Origin: an uncultured Brevibacterium sp.
GTDB taxonomy: Bacteria > Actinomycetota > Actinomycetes > Actinomycetales > Brevibacteriaceae
Reading direction: 5' to 3'
Length of the DNA stretch: 19,863 nucleotides
NCBI GenBank assembly: GCA_902489185.1
Contig: CABTZC010000011.1
Span: 1-19,863 of the forward strand
The notes under the pieces are model-generated. The model saw only the letters and a list, made by a program, of their open reading frames with translations. It did not search any database and had not been told where the DNA came from. The translations under genes were made by a program, and so were the position numbers. Below, one piece after another: positions 13,959-19,863 of the stretch (positions are counted from its first letter, which is position 1; every line of letters starts with the position of its first letter).

Positions 13959-15134
13959 GTGAGAGTTGCGATTATTGCTGAGTCCTTCTTGCCCCAGACC
14001 AACGGCGTCGTCCACACGGTTGTTCGAGTTCTTGAACACTTAGCGGAACGTGGTGACGATGTCATTGTCATAGCTCCCGGCTCTCGTCACGACTCCCCTA
14101 CCGAACTTTCAGGCGCTCGAATTATTCGAGTGCCTTCTTTTGCAATGCCTAAGTACCGTAAGGTTCGGGTTGCTCCTGGTGGTGTCCCTCGCATCCGCCG
14201 CATTCTGGCCGACTACGACCCGGACGTCGTTCACTTGGCCTCCCCATTCGTCTTGGGATGGCGCGGCGTGCTCGCAGCTCAGGATCTGGGTATTCCGTCG
14301 GTGGCCGTCTACCAGACTGAGGTACCTGCATACGCCGCCCGTTACGGTCTTCGCGGAGTGGAAAACCTCATGTGGAACCACGTGCGCAACATTCACCAGC
14401 ACGCCTCGCTGACTCTCGCTCCGTCCTCGTTCACCATCGACCAGTTGCACAGTCACGGGGTGGCTCATGTGCGGTTGTGGGCCCGAGGTGTTGATTCGAC
14501 CCGCTTTGACCCCAGCCACCGTTCGGAAGAATGGCGGGCGCGCATGTCCCCAGAAGGCAAGAAGATCGTTGGTTTTGTGGGGCGTCTGGCAGTTGAGAAG
14601 CAGGTCGAGGACTTGGTCCGGCTGGGCAACATTCCCAACGTTCAGTTGGTCGTTGTGGGTGAAGGCCCGCAGCGTGCCCGCTTGCAGCAACTCCTACCTC
14701 ACGCCGTTTTCACCGGCTTCTTGGGTGGCGCCGCTTTGGCGCAAGCGGTTGCGAGCTTCGACGTCATGGTGTCCCCCGGCGAATTTGAAACGTTCTGTCA
14801 GACCATCCAAGAGGCAATGGCAAGTGCCGTGCCCGTGGTTGCCCCCGCTCGAGGTGGGCCACTGGACCTGGTCGACCACTCCCGTACCGGATGGCTGTAC
14901 ACGCCTGGCGATCTCACCGCTATGGAAGATCACGTCCGCGACCTGGTGGGTGACGAAGCTAAGCGTGCTGCGTTCGGAGAAGCGGCTCGCAAGGTGGTTT
15001 TGGGACGCACCTGGAAGAGTGTGTGCTCACAGCTGGTGGGTCACTACGCGGCGGCAATCGATTCGCCGGCACCGCAGGTGATTGGCCGATCGCTTATCGG
15101 GGCACCTCGTTGGGCGCAGGACCGCGTCAGTTAA
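13959..15134 (+). CDS. GT4 glycosyltransferase, GDP-mannose-dependent alpha-mannosyltransferase type
   Basis: A 391-residue GT-B fold enzyme. The N-terminus MRVAIIAESFLPQTNGVVHT and the segment SPGEFETFCQTIQEAMASA closely resemble the mycobacterial MgtA/PimB-type mannosyltransferases that build lipomannan-like glycolipids. The donor-binding half shows RGVDSTRFDP (176-185), VGRLAVEKQVEDL (207-219), VVGEGPQ and the EX7E motif with Glu277 and Glu285, followed by PVVAPARGGPLDLV. It should act at the cytoplasmic face of the membrane. The donor and acceptor are inferred from similarity, not visible residues; glucosyl or other hexosyl transfer is possible. It starts with GTG in a leaderless context and stops at TAA, overlapping the convergent ecfT stop by 4 nt. 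I leave the symbol blank because mgtA/pimB orthology is not proven. Confidence 0.9.
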   Translation: MRVAIIAESFLPQTNGVVHTVVRVLEHLAERGDDVIVIAPGSRHDSPTELSGARIIRVPSFAMPKYRKVRVAPGGVPRIRRILADYDPDVVHLASPFVLGWRGVLAAQDLGIPSVAVYQTEVPAYAARYGLRGVENLMWNHVRNIHQHASLTLAPSSFTIDQLHSHGVAHVRLWARGVDSTRFDPSHRSEEWRARMSPEGKKIVGFVGRLAVEKQVEDLVRLGNIPNVQLVVVGEGPQRARLQQLLPHAVFTGFLGGAALAQAVASFDVMVSPGEFETFCQTIQEAMASAVPVVAPARGGPLDLVDHSRTGWLYTPGDLTAMEDHVRDLVGDEAKRAAFGEAARKVVLGRTWKSVCSQLVGHYAAAIDSPAPQVIGRSLIGAPRWAQDRVS

Positions 15135-15745
15135 TCCAGGATCCCGCGGGCCTCGAGCGCCCGCCCGGTATCTTGCGCGTATTTCACGGCGCCGAGCATG
15201 ACCGGCACCGTGCGCGCGCGGATGTCGTTTTCTAACCCGCGTGCACTGGCGGCATCTTTTGCAGTGTCAGCCAGGTCAGCCAAGTACGCAACGCTCCGGA
15301 CCGCGATTGCAGCCGCAAGTGCTGGCACCTGTGGGCGCACCCCCACGAACTTCAGTGGCTTCACCAGCATGCTGAAAAGGCCCAACAGAACAGACAGAGG
15401 CGTGGACAGCATGAAGATCTGTGCACCCACCACGCACGTGATCATCACCGTGATGATGCGTGCGGCGTTCCACCAATCGCTCAAGAACACATGGAAGACC
15501 ACCAGCAGCACAAAGATGAGCCACATCCGTCGAATAGGCCCCAGAATCTGCCCCAGGCTCATTCTGGCCGTTAATCCAATGATCACCAGCAGCACGATGA
15601 GACCGGCGCTCACAAACGGATTGCGTGCCAGCATCACCACCAGTGTCAGCACCGTCAGTGACGCGAACTTCACACCCACAGGAGTTGCGTGCAACCATCC
15701 ACGGCGGGGTGAACACACACCCAAAAACTGTTGCCGACGCCTCAT
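15131..15745 (-). CDS. bioN: ECF transporter transmembrane subunit (BioN/EcfT)
   Basis: The coupling membrane subunit of the energy-coupling-factor biotin importer, linking ATPase strokes to the substrate-binding protein BioY. The 204-residue product begins with a basic segment, then hydrophobic stretches at about 25-60, 72-88 and 95-125. The long cytoplasmic coupling helices carry the two diagnostic Ala-Arg-Gly motifs at 168-170 (ASARGLE) and 199-201 (ALEARGIL), which dock into the ATPases. Its ATG overlaps the ecfA stop (ATGA), so the genes are translationally coupled. Its TAA shares TTAA with the stop of the convergent glycosyltransferase. Biotin specificity is inferred from the adjacent bioY. 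Confidence 0.93.
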   Translation of the reverse strand: MRRRQQFLGVCSPRRGWLHATPVGVKFASLTVLTLVVMLARNPFVSAGLIVLLVIIGLTARMSLGQILGPIRRMWLIFVLLVVFHVFLSDWWNAARIITVMITCVVGAQIFMLSTPLSVLLGLFSMLVKPLKFVGVRPQVPALAAAIAVRSVAYLADLADTAKDAASARGLENDIRARTVPVMLGAVKYAQDTGRALEARGILD

Positions 15746-16437
15746 GCGACACTAGCCCGGTACTCAGCAACCACCTCGGCCGGGGCGCCCATACCGCACA
15801 CCTGCCCGCCGTCAATAAACACGCACTCATGCCCGTCCAGCGCAAAATCCAGGTCGTGGGTGGAAAACACCACCTGAACCCCGCGCCGGTCCACCAACTC
15901 CCGTAGCGCGCGCCGCAGAAGAAGCGTGTTCTTCAAGTCCAGGAGCGTCGCCGGCTCATCGAGCACCAACACTTCAGGGTCTACCGCCAACACAGTCGCC
16001 AAGGCGACCAACTGGCGTTGCCCGCCAGACAGTTCGTAGACGGAACGGCTGGCGAGGTCTTCCACCCCGAGTTCGGCGAGCATAGCCATCGCCGCCGGTT
16101 TGCGCTCGGCCTTAGGCAAGTGGCGCAGGGACAACTGCACGTCTTCGACCACCGTGGGCATGACCAGCTGGGCCGCGGGGTCGCTGAAAACGAACCCCAC
16201 GCGCTTGCGTACGTCTTTGAGGTTCTGGGTGACGCTGAACTCGCCCACGCGAACATCGCCCGAGGTGGGCGTCATGAGACCGTTGATCATCTGGAGGAAG
16301 GTGGTCTTCCCCGATCCGTTGGGCCCAATGACTGACGTCATTGAGCTTTTGAGCGTGACCGAGGTGGTGTCGAGGAGGACCCTTTCGGGCCCTCCAACTT
16401 CGTCGATCGCCACCCGCGCGGCGTCGAAAGTGATCAC
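15742..16437 (-). CDS. bioM: ECF transporter ATPase subunit (BioM/EcfA)
   Basis: The ATPase that powers the biotin ECF importer, presumably as a homodimer because only one ATPase gene is present. In 231 residues it shows Walker A GPNGSGKTT (38-46), the Q-loop in FSDPAAQLVMPTVVEDV (Gln90), signature LSGGQRQ (136-142), Walker B VLVLDE (156-161), EPATLLDLKN, and the switch His194 in FSTHDLDFALDG. BioM proteins usually read TTLLDLRN at that place, so Ala-Thr is a mild variation. The start is GTG 16437, whose bases overlap the bioY TGA (GTGA). The order Y-M-N with 4-nt overlaps at both junctions implies tightly linked synthesis of the three subunits. Confidence 0.94.
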   Translation of the reverse strand: MITFDAARVAIDEVGGPERVLLDTTSVTLKSSMTSVIGPNGSGKTTFLQMINGLMTPTSGDVRVGEFSVTQNLKDVRKRVGFVFSDPAAQLVMPTVVEDVQLSLRHLPKAERKPAAMAMLAELGVEDLASRSVYELSGGQRQLVALATVLAVDPEVLVLDEPATLLDLKNTLLLRRALRELVDRRGVQVVFSTHDLDFALDGHECVFIDGGQVCGMGAPAEVVAEYRASVA

Positions 16438-17042
16438 CGGCGTACCAGCACAGTTGGGAATGCGCGGTGAATCATGAGCGCAATAGCTCCTGCGAGGATG
16501 TTCTTCACCAGGTCACCCGGCCAGAACGGCACATCTGCCAGGAAAGCCGCTTCAAGTGGCACTCCACCGTTGAGGTGAATACCGAAAGCGCCAACAGGCC
16601 ACACAATGAGGTAACGGGCAACCAGAGCCGCACCGACCAGGGCGAGCCACAGTTTCACACCGGTCAGCTTCTTCACTGAAATCTGGGCCAACAGACCAAT
16701 GAGACCAGCGAAGAACGGAAAGGAAACGAGGTAGCCTGCGCTGGGTCCGGCGAGAGCACCCAGACCTCCCGAGCCACCAGCGAACACGGGCAACCCAATG
16801 AGGCCCAACACGATATACAGGCCAGTTGCCGCAAACCCGCGCCACGCTCCCAAGACCATTCCGGTGACGGCAATCGTGAGGGTCTGCACCGTGATCGGAA
16901 CACCGACTCCTCCAACGGGAATCGGTGGAATGAGCGCAGACACCCAAATGAGGGCCGCGAAAACGGCAATATATGCAACGTCCATCCCTACGCTGCGCGG
17001 TTGTGGTGCACGGCGTGTTTCGGGCGCGGTGGAAGTAGACAC
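16434..17042 (-). CDS. bioY: Biotin ECF transporter substrate-binding protein (BioY)
   Basis: The biotin-binding S component in the membrane. The 202-residue product has about six hydrophobic segments and the family motifs VPITVQTL (48-55), GGSGGLGALAGPSAGYLVSF (89-108) and PFWPGDLVKN (172-181). The frame is open upstream to 17072. GTG 17042 is chosen because AAGGAG (17049-17054) lies 6 nt before it, and because the extra residues of the longer form would encode that ribosome-binding site. An N-terminal polar stretch of about 20 residues precedes the first helix. It heads the bioY-bioM-bioN operon. No biotin synthesis genes are in the window. A TGAAC-N3-GTTCA palindrome in its promoter suggests repression when biotin is sufficient. 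Confidence 0.95.
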   Translation of the reverse strand: MSTSTAPETRRAPQPRSVGMDVAYIAVFAALIWVSALIPPIPVGGVGVPITVQTLTIAVTGMVLGAWRGFAATGLYIVLGLIGLPVFAGGSGGLGALAGPSAGYLVSFPFFAGLIGLLAQISVKKLTGVKLWLALVGAALVARYLIVWPVGAFGIHLNGGVPLEAAFLADVPFWPGDLVKNILAGAIALMIHRAFPTVLVRR

Positions 17043-17091
17043 GTGATTCTCCTTGTACACAGGTTCACCCACCTTGAGTGAAATCTCACCT

Positions 17092-17122
17092 AGTGTAACT
17101 GAACAGTGTTCAGGAGGTGCAA
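17092..17122 (-). promoter_or_regulatory. Candidate bioY promoter
   Basis: On the minus strand TTGCAC (17117-17122) and TACACT (17092-17097) are separated by 19 nt. The spacer is slightly long, but both hexamers are reasonable. Transcription would begin near 17085, giving a leader of about 43 nt with the AAGGAG ribosome-binding site. The 15-bp palindrome at 17099-17113 lies wholly inside the spacer. Confidence 0.5.
17099..17113. promoter_or_regulatory. BioQ-type operator of the biotin transport operon
   Basis: CTGAACAGTGTTCAG is an inverted repeat with 6-bp arms flanking a 3-nt centre (TGAAC-N3-GTTCA core). From memory, the TetR-family regulator BioQ of corynebacteria and mycobacteria binds TGAAC-N3-GTTAC/GTTCA sites at biotin genes. 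Its place between the -35 and -10 boxes of bioY fits a repressor that blocks RNA polymerase. No bioQ gene is in the window. Confidence 0.7.
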
Positions 17123-17144
17123 GTGGGCACTATGCCCTGCTGGC

Positions 17145-18725
17145 TTACTCCCATTCAATGGTGCCGGGCGGCTTCGACGTGATGTCGAGAACCACGCGGT
17201 TGATTTCGTCCACTTCGTTGGTGATGCGGTTGGAAATCGTGGACAGCACATCGTATGGTACGCGAGTCCAGTCGGCCGTCATGGCATCTTCACTGGACAC
17301 CGGACGCAAAACAACAGGGTGGCCATAGGTACGACCGTCGCCCTGCACACCCACCGAACGCACGTCGGCCAGCAGCACCACGGGACACTGCCAAATTGAG
17401 TCATCCAGTCCTGCTCGCGTGAGTTCTTCGCGGGCAATTGCGTCTGCTTCACGGAGCACGTCGAGGCGGTCACGGGTCACTTCACCAATAATCCGGATGC
17501 CCAGACCGGGGCCAGGGAACGGCTGACGACCCACAATGACTTCAGGCAAGCCCAATTCGCGTCCGATCGCACGAACTTCGTCTTTAAACAGCGCGCGCAG
17601 AGGTTCGACCAGCTTGAACTGGAGGTCTTCAGGCAATCCACCCACATTGTGGTGGCTCTTAATGTTGGCGGTTCCCGAACCACCTCCGGATTCCACCACG
17701 TCTGGGTACAGGGTGCCCTGCACCAAGAACTCGATTGGCTCAGCGTCGTTGCGCGACTGGGCAACCAAGTCAGCGGCCGCTGTTTCAAACACACGGATGA
17801 ACTCGCGCCCAATGATCTTGCGCTTCGTTTCAGGGTCGGTGACGCCTGCCAGTTCGTTTAAGAACTGATCAGCCGCGTCGACCGTAACCAGGCGGACACC
17901 AGTTGAGGCCACATAGTCCTGCTCGACCTGTTTGCGTTCGTCTTTGCGCAACAGTCCGTGGTCAACGAAAACACACGTGAGCTGATCGCCCACTGCTTTG
18001 TGGACGAGAGCGGCTGCAACTGCGGAGTCGACTCCACCGGACAGCCCGCAGATCACCTGCTTGTCCCCCACCTGCTGGCGGATCAGTTCAACCTGTTCGT
18101 CAATGACATTTCCAGCAGTCCATGTAGGTTCAAGCCCAGCGATCGAGTGCAAGAAATTTTCCAGGGTTGCCTGGCCGTATTCGGAGTGGAGTACTTCCGG
18201 GTGCCACTGCACGCCGGCGAGCTTGCGCTCAACACATTCGAACGCAGCTACGGGAGCGCCCGGAGTAGACGCAACAACCGTGAAACCTTCAGGAGCTTGG
18301 GCCACAGAATCCGAATGTGACATCCATACGGTTTGATTGTCCGGCTGGCCCTTCAGCAACTGGGACGGCTCAGACACGTTCAGTGGAGTTGAGCCGTACT
18401 CACGCGACCCCGTGTGGGCAACGTTGCCCCCGAAGTTGTGAGCCATCGACTGGAACCCATAACAGATGCCGAACATGGGCACGCCCAGTTCATACACCTC
18501 GGGATCCAAACGGGGCGCCCCTTCCGCGTACACGGAAGACGGCCCGCCAGATAGCACTACGGCAACTGGGTCACGCTGGGCGAACTCTTGAGCGGAAGCA
18601 GTGTGCGGAATGATCTCAGAAAACAAGCCAGCTTCACGAACGCGTCGCGCAATCAGCTGGGCGTACTGTGCTCCGAAATCCACCACCAAAACGGGACGTG
18701 AAGAAGTGGGAATGGAAGGTTGCAT
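17145..18725 (-). CDS. guaA: GMP synthase (glutamine-hydrolysing)
   Basis: Converts XMP to GMP using ATP and glutamine, the last step of GMP synthesis. The 526-residue product has the class I amidotransferase domain with VVLSGGPSSVY (56-66), the nucleophile Cys88 in MFGICYGFQ, and His175/Glu177 in GVQWHPEV. The ATP-pyrophosphatase P-loop GLSGGVDSAV follows at 227-236. The C-terminal dimerisation domain contains RQPFPGPGLGIRI and ends with the invariant PPGTIEWE. ATG 18725 has AGGA 7 nt upstream. The same bases include TAGGAT, which could alternatively be a -10 box for a leaderless transcript. The gap to the upstream DUF3817 gene is 32 nt. Only a 5-bp hairpin (GGGCA-cta-TGCCC, 17125-17137) lies between this gene and bioY, so read-through into the biotin operon is possible. 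Confidence 0.98.
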   Translation of the reverse strand: MQPSIPTSSRPVLVVDFGAQYAQLIARRVREAGLFSEIIPHTASAQEFAQRDPVAVVLSGGPSSVYAEGAPRLDPEVYELGVPMFGICYGFQSMAHNFGGNVAHTGSREYGSTPLNVSEPSQLLKGQPDNQTVWMSHSDSVAQAPEGFTVVASTPGAPVAAFECVERKLAGVQWHPEVLHSEYGQATLENFLHSIAGLEPTWTAGNVIDEQVELIRQQVGDKQVICGLSGGVDSAVAAALVHKAVGDQLTCVFVDHGLLRKDERKQVEQDYVASTGVRLVTVDAADQFLNELAGVTDPETKRKIIGREFIRVFETAAADLVAQSRNDAEPIEFLVQGTLYPDVVESGGGSGTANIKSHHNVGGLPEDLQFKLVEPLRALFKDEVRAIGRELGLPEVIVGRQPFPGPGLGIRIIGEVTRDRLDVLREADAIAREELTRAGLDDSIWQCPVVLLADVRSVGVQGDGRTYGHPVVLRPVSSEDAMTADWTRVPYDVLSTISNRITNEVDEINRVVLDITSKPPGTIEWE

Positions 18726-18757
18726 ACCGTCATCCTATCGATCGAGTTCCCAGAAGA

Positions 18758-19213
18758 TTAATTCACTGGTGCAATCACAACAGCTTCGTCTAAACGTCGT
18801 TCAACCTCGTGGTGAACCTTGCGTTCCCAAATAAACGACATGACAGGCACAACACCAGCCAGAGCCAGCACGAGCATCCGGCGTAGCGACCACTTCATGG
18901 AAGAGGTGAGCCACCAACTCGCCACCAGGTAAACCACATAACACCACCCGTGGCAGATCGCGATGGCCGCACCCAGGTTGAAGTTTCCAATGTGAAGCGC
19001 TTGGGAAATGTCACCGCCCATCAGCGGAGTCACGATGTACTTGTAGATCATCTCAAGCGTCAGAATCATCAGCATGGTACCCGTAATCAGGGCCATGACA
19101 CGGTAGAAACGTTCCGCATTACGAGCCGAGGTGTAACGCGCAACCGTAAAAACCTTTTCCGGATCGTGCGAGTTTTCGTCAAACTCGGGTCGTTGGTCTT
19201 GCGGATCCTGCAC
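18758..19213 (-). CDS. DUF3817 family membrane protein
   Basis: A 151-residue actinobacterial membrane protein of unknown biochemical function. The DUF3817 pattern is recognisable: RFYRVMALITGTMLMILTLE (35-54), KYIVTPLM, a central AICHGWCYVVYLVASWWLT, MKWSLRRMLVLALAGVVPVM, and the end FIWERKVHHEVE. About three membrane segments lie at 40-57, 78-102 and 111-128. A polar N-terminal stretch of about 30 residues precedes them. GTG 19213 has AGAGGA 7 nt upstream. The gene lies 24 nt after a SURF1-family gene and 32 nt before guaA on the same strand. I recall DUF3817 genes near guaA and SURF1 in related genomes. That link suggests a conserved neighbourhood and does not reveal a function. Confidence 0.9.
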   Translation of the reverse strand: MQDPQDQRPEFDENSHDPEKVFTVARYTSARNAERFYRVMALITGTMLMILTLEMIYKYIVTPLMGGDISQALHIGNFNLGAAIAICHGWCYVVYLVASWWLTSSMKWSLRRMLVLALAGVVPVMSFIWERKVHHEVERRLDEAVVIAPVN

Positions 19214-19237
19214 TGTGTGTCCTCTCAGGTTTTGAGC

Positions 19238-19863
19238 TCAGCGCTCATTTTCCAGGTGCTTCTGACCTGGTTTCTTAACAACAACGAATTGTTGGTTTTT
19301 CTCCTGTGTTTGCTGACGATACTCGTCGCGCAAGAGTCGCCACCACATGTAAAACGCGAACCCTGCAAACACTAACCACTCCACCGCATAAAAGGCTGAC
19401 TGCACGTCTAGACCACCGGATTCTTGCGCATGGAATGTCACGTGTTCGAGTTCGGGCCCCGAGACGTGGGCACGTTGATCCGGTTCGGGGAAAAGGATGG
19501 CGCCGTAAGAATACACATCGAAATAGTTGACCAATTGCGCAGTCGAAACCGTATTCACGACCTTGTCTCCAACGGCAGGTTCGGGACCTTCGGTAGGGCC
19601 AAGACGGGCAACCAGGGTGTGGTTCCCGGTTGGCGCCTGGGAGTTGCGTGCGGTCTCTTCATCTGAGGTAAAACCACGGATCACAGGGATCGCAACGGGT
19701 TTCTTCCCACTCAATCCGCCACCCAGACGCGCCTGGTCGACTGCAAACATGGTGACGACCCAGTATCCACGCTGCCCGCCCTGGTGTCGCCCATCAACCA
19801 ACACGGTCGTTTCTGGAAGGTATGACCCGCTTACTTCTACCAGGCGATCGGTTTCACGTGAAG
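19238..19863 (-). CDS. SURF1 family protein, N-terminus beyond the window
   Basis: The SURF1 family assists assembly of haem-copper cytochrome c oxidase at the membrane. The frame stays open to the right edge, so the gene is cut at its 5' end and 207 codons plus the stop are visible. The extra N-terminal part reads VEVSGSYLPETTVLVDGRHQ, matching the conserved SURF1 strand that precedes GYWVVTMF. Later come VAIPVIRGF, VARLGPTEGPEP, the Asn-Tyr region LVNYFDVYSYGAILFPE, and the C-terminal membrane helix SAFYAVEWLVFAGFAFYMWWR. A polar Lys/Gln-rich tail of about 30 residues follows. The complete protein should have a second membrane helix near its missing N-terminus. An internal GTG at 19804 is unlikely to be the start because conserved sequence precedes it. 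It is followed by DUF3817 after 24 nt. Confidence 0.9.
   Translation of the reverse strand, partial: SRETDRLVEVSGSYLPETTVLVDGRHQGGQRGYWVVTMFAVDQARLGGGLSGKKPVAIPVIRGFTSDEETARNSQAPTGNHTLVARLGPTEGPEPAVGDKVVNTVSTAQLVNYFDVYSYGAILFPEPDQRAHVSGPELEHVTFHAQESGGLDVQSAFYAVEWLVFAGFAFYMWWRLLRDEYRQQTQEKNQQFVVVKKPGQKHLENER

Noticed and set aside
1..19863. CRISPR arrays, tRNAs, rRNAs, insertion sequences, prophage or toxin-antitoxin genes.
   Set aside because: None of the expected repeats, cloverleaf motifs, transposase or integrase motifs were found; gene content is consistent with a stable chromosomal core.

Overview
The window looks like the chromosome of an actinobacterium with moderate G+C (high fifties percent by eye), most like a Micrococcales-type genome. 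The clues are the actinobacterial protein families (DUF3817, an MgtA-like GT4 mannosyltransferase, a BioYMN biotin importer, an S9 protein with a long acidic N-terminus), frequent GTG starts, a TTG start, and apparently leaderless mRNAs. The genus cannot be read from the sequence alone. Nearly everything is single-copy housekeeping or cell-envelope DNA. There is no transposase, integrase, phage gene, tRNA, rRNA or CRISPR array.

Layout from left to right. (1) 17-2496, minus: glmS then acpS, 26 nt apart. (2) 2619-5542, plus, divergent from glmS: coaA and a fused ABC exporter. (3) 5587-7389, minus: glmM followed with no gap by a small four-helix membrane protein. (4) 7589-8356, plus: an eight-helix membrane protein of unknown function. 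(5) 8449-9410, minus: rplM-rpsI, closed by a perfect 12-bp hairpin. (6) 9699-11993, minus: a secreted, sortase-anchored 5'-nucleotidase, closed by a 15-bp hairpin. (7) 12164-13774, minus: a LemA-like membrane protein directly abutting truA. (8) 13959-15134, plus: a GT4 glycosyltransferase whose stop codon interlocks with that of the converging biotin operon. (9) 15131-17042, minus: bioY-ecfA-ecfT with 4-nt overlaps. (10) 17145-19863, minus: a SURF1-family gene cut by the window edge, then DUF3817, then guaA.

How the genes work together. GlmS and GlmM make glucosamine-6-P and glucosamine-1-P for peptidoglycan. CoaA and AcpS are the first step of CoA synthesis and the step that moves CoA's phosphopantetheine onto acyl carrier protein. 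The order truA ... rplM-rpsI-glmM ... coaA, glmS-acpS is an old actinobacterial neighbourhood. Here the nucleotidase, the two unknown membrane proteins and the exporter are interspersed in it. BioY with EcfA and EcfT imports biotin, and a TGAAC-N3-GTTCA palindrome in the bioY promoter points to BioQ-type control.

No previously undescribed multi-gene system is visible. The best leads are regulatory: the bioY operator, leaderless-type starts for glmS and the glycosyltransferase, a phased triple repeat at 13805-13831, and the interlocked stop codons at 15131-15134. Two unknown membrane proteins and a divergent LemA-like protein are the least explained genes. The first 16 bases, downstream of acpS, hold no recognisable feature.
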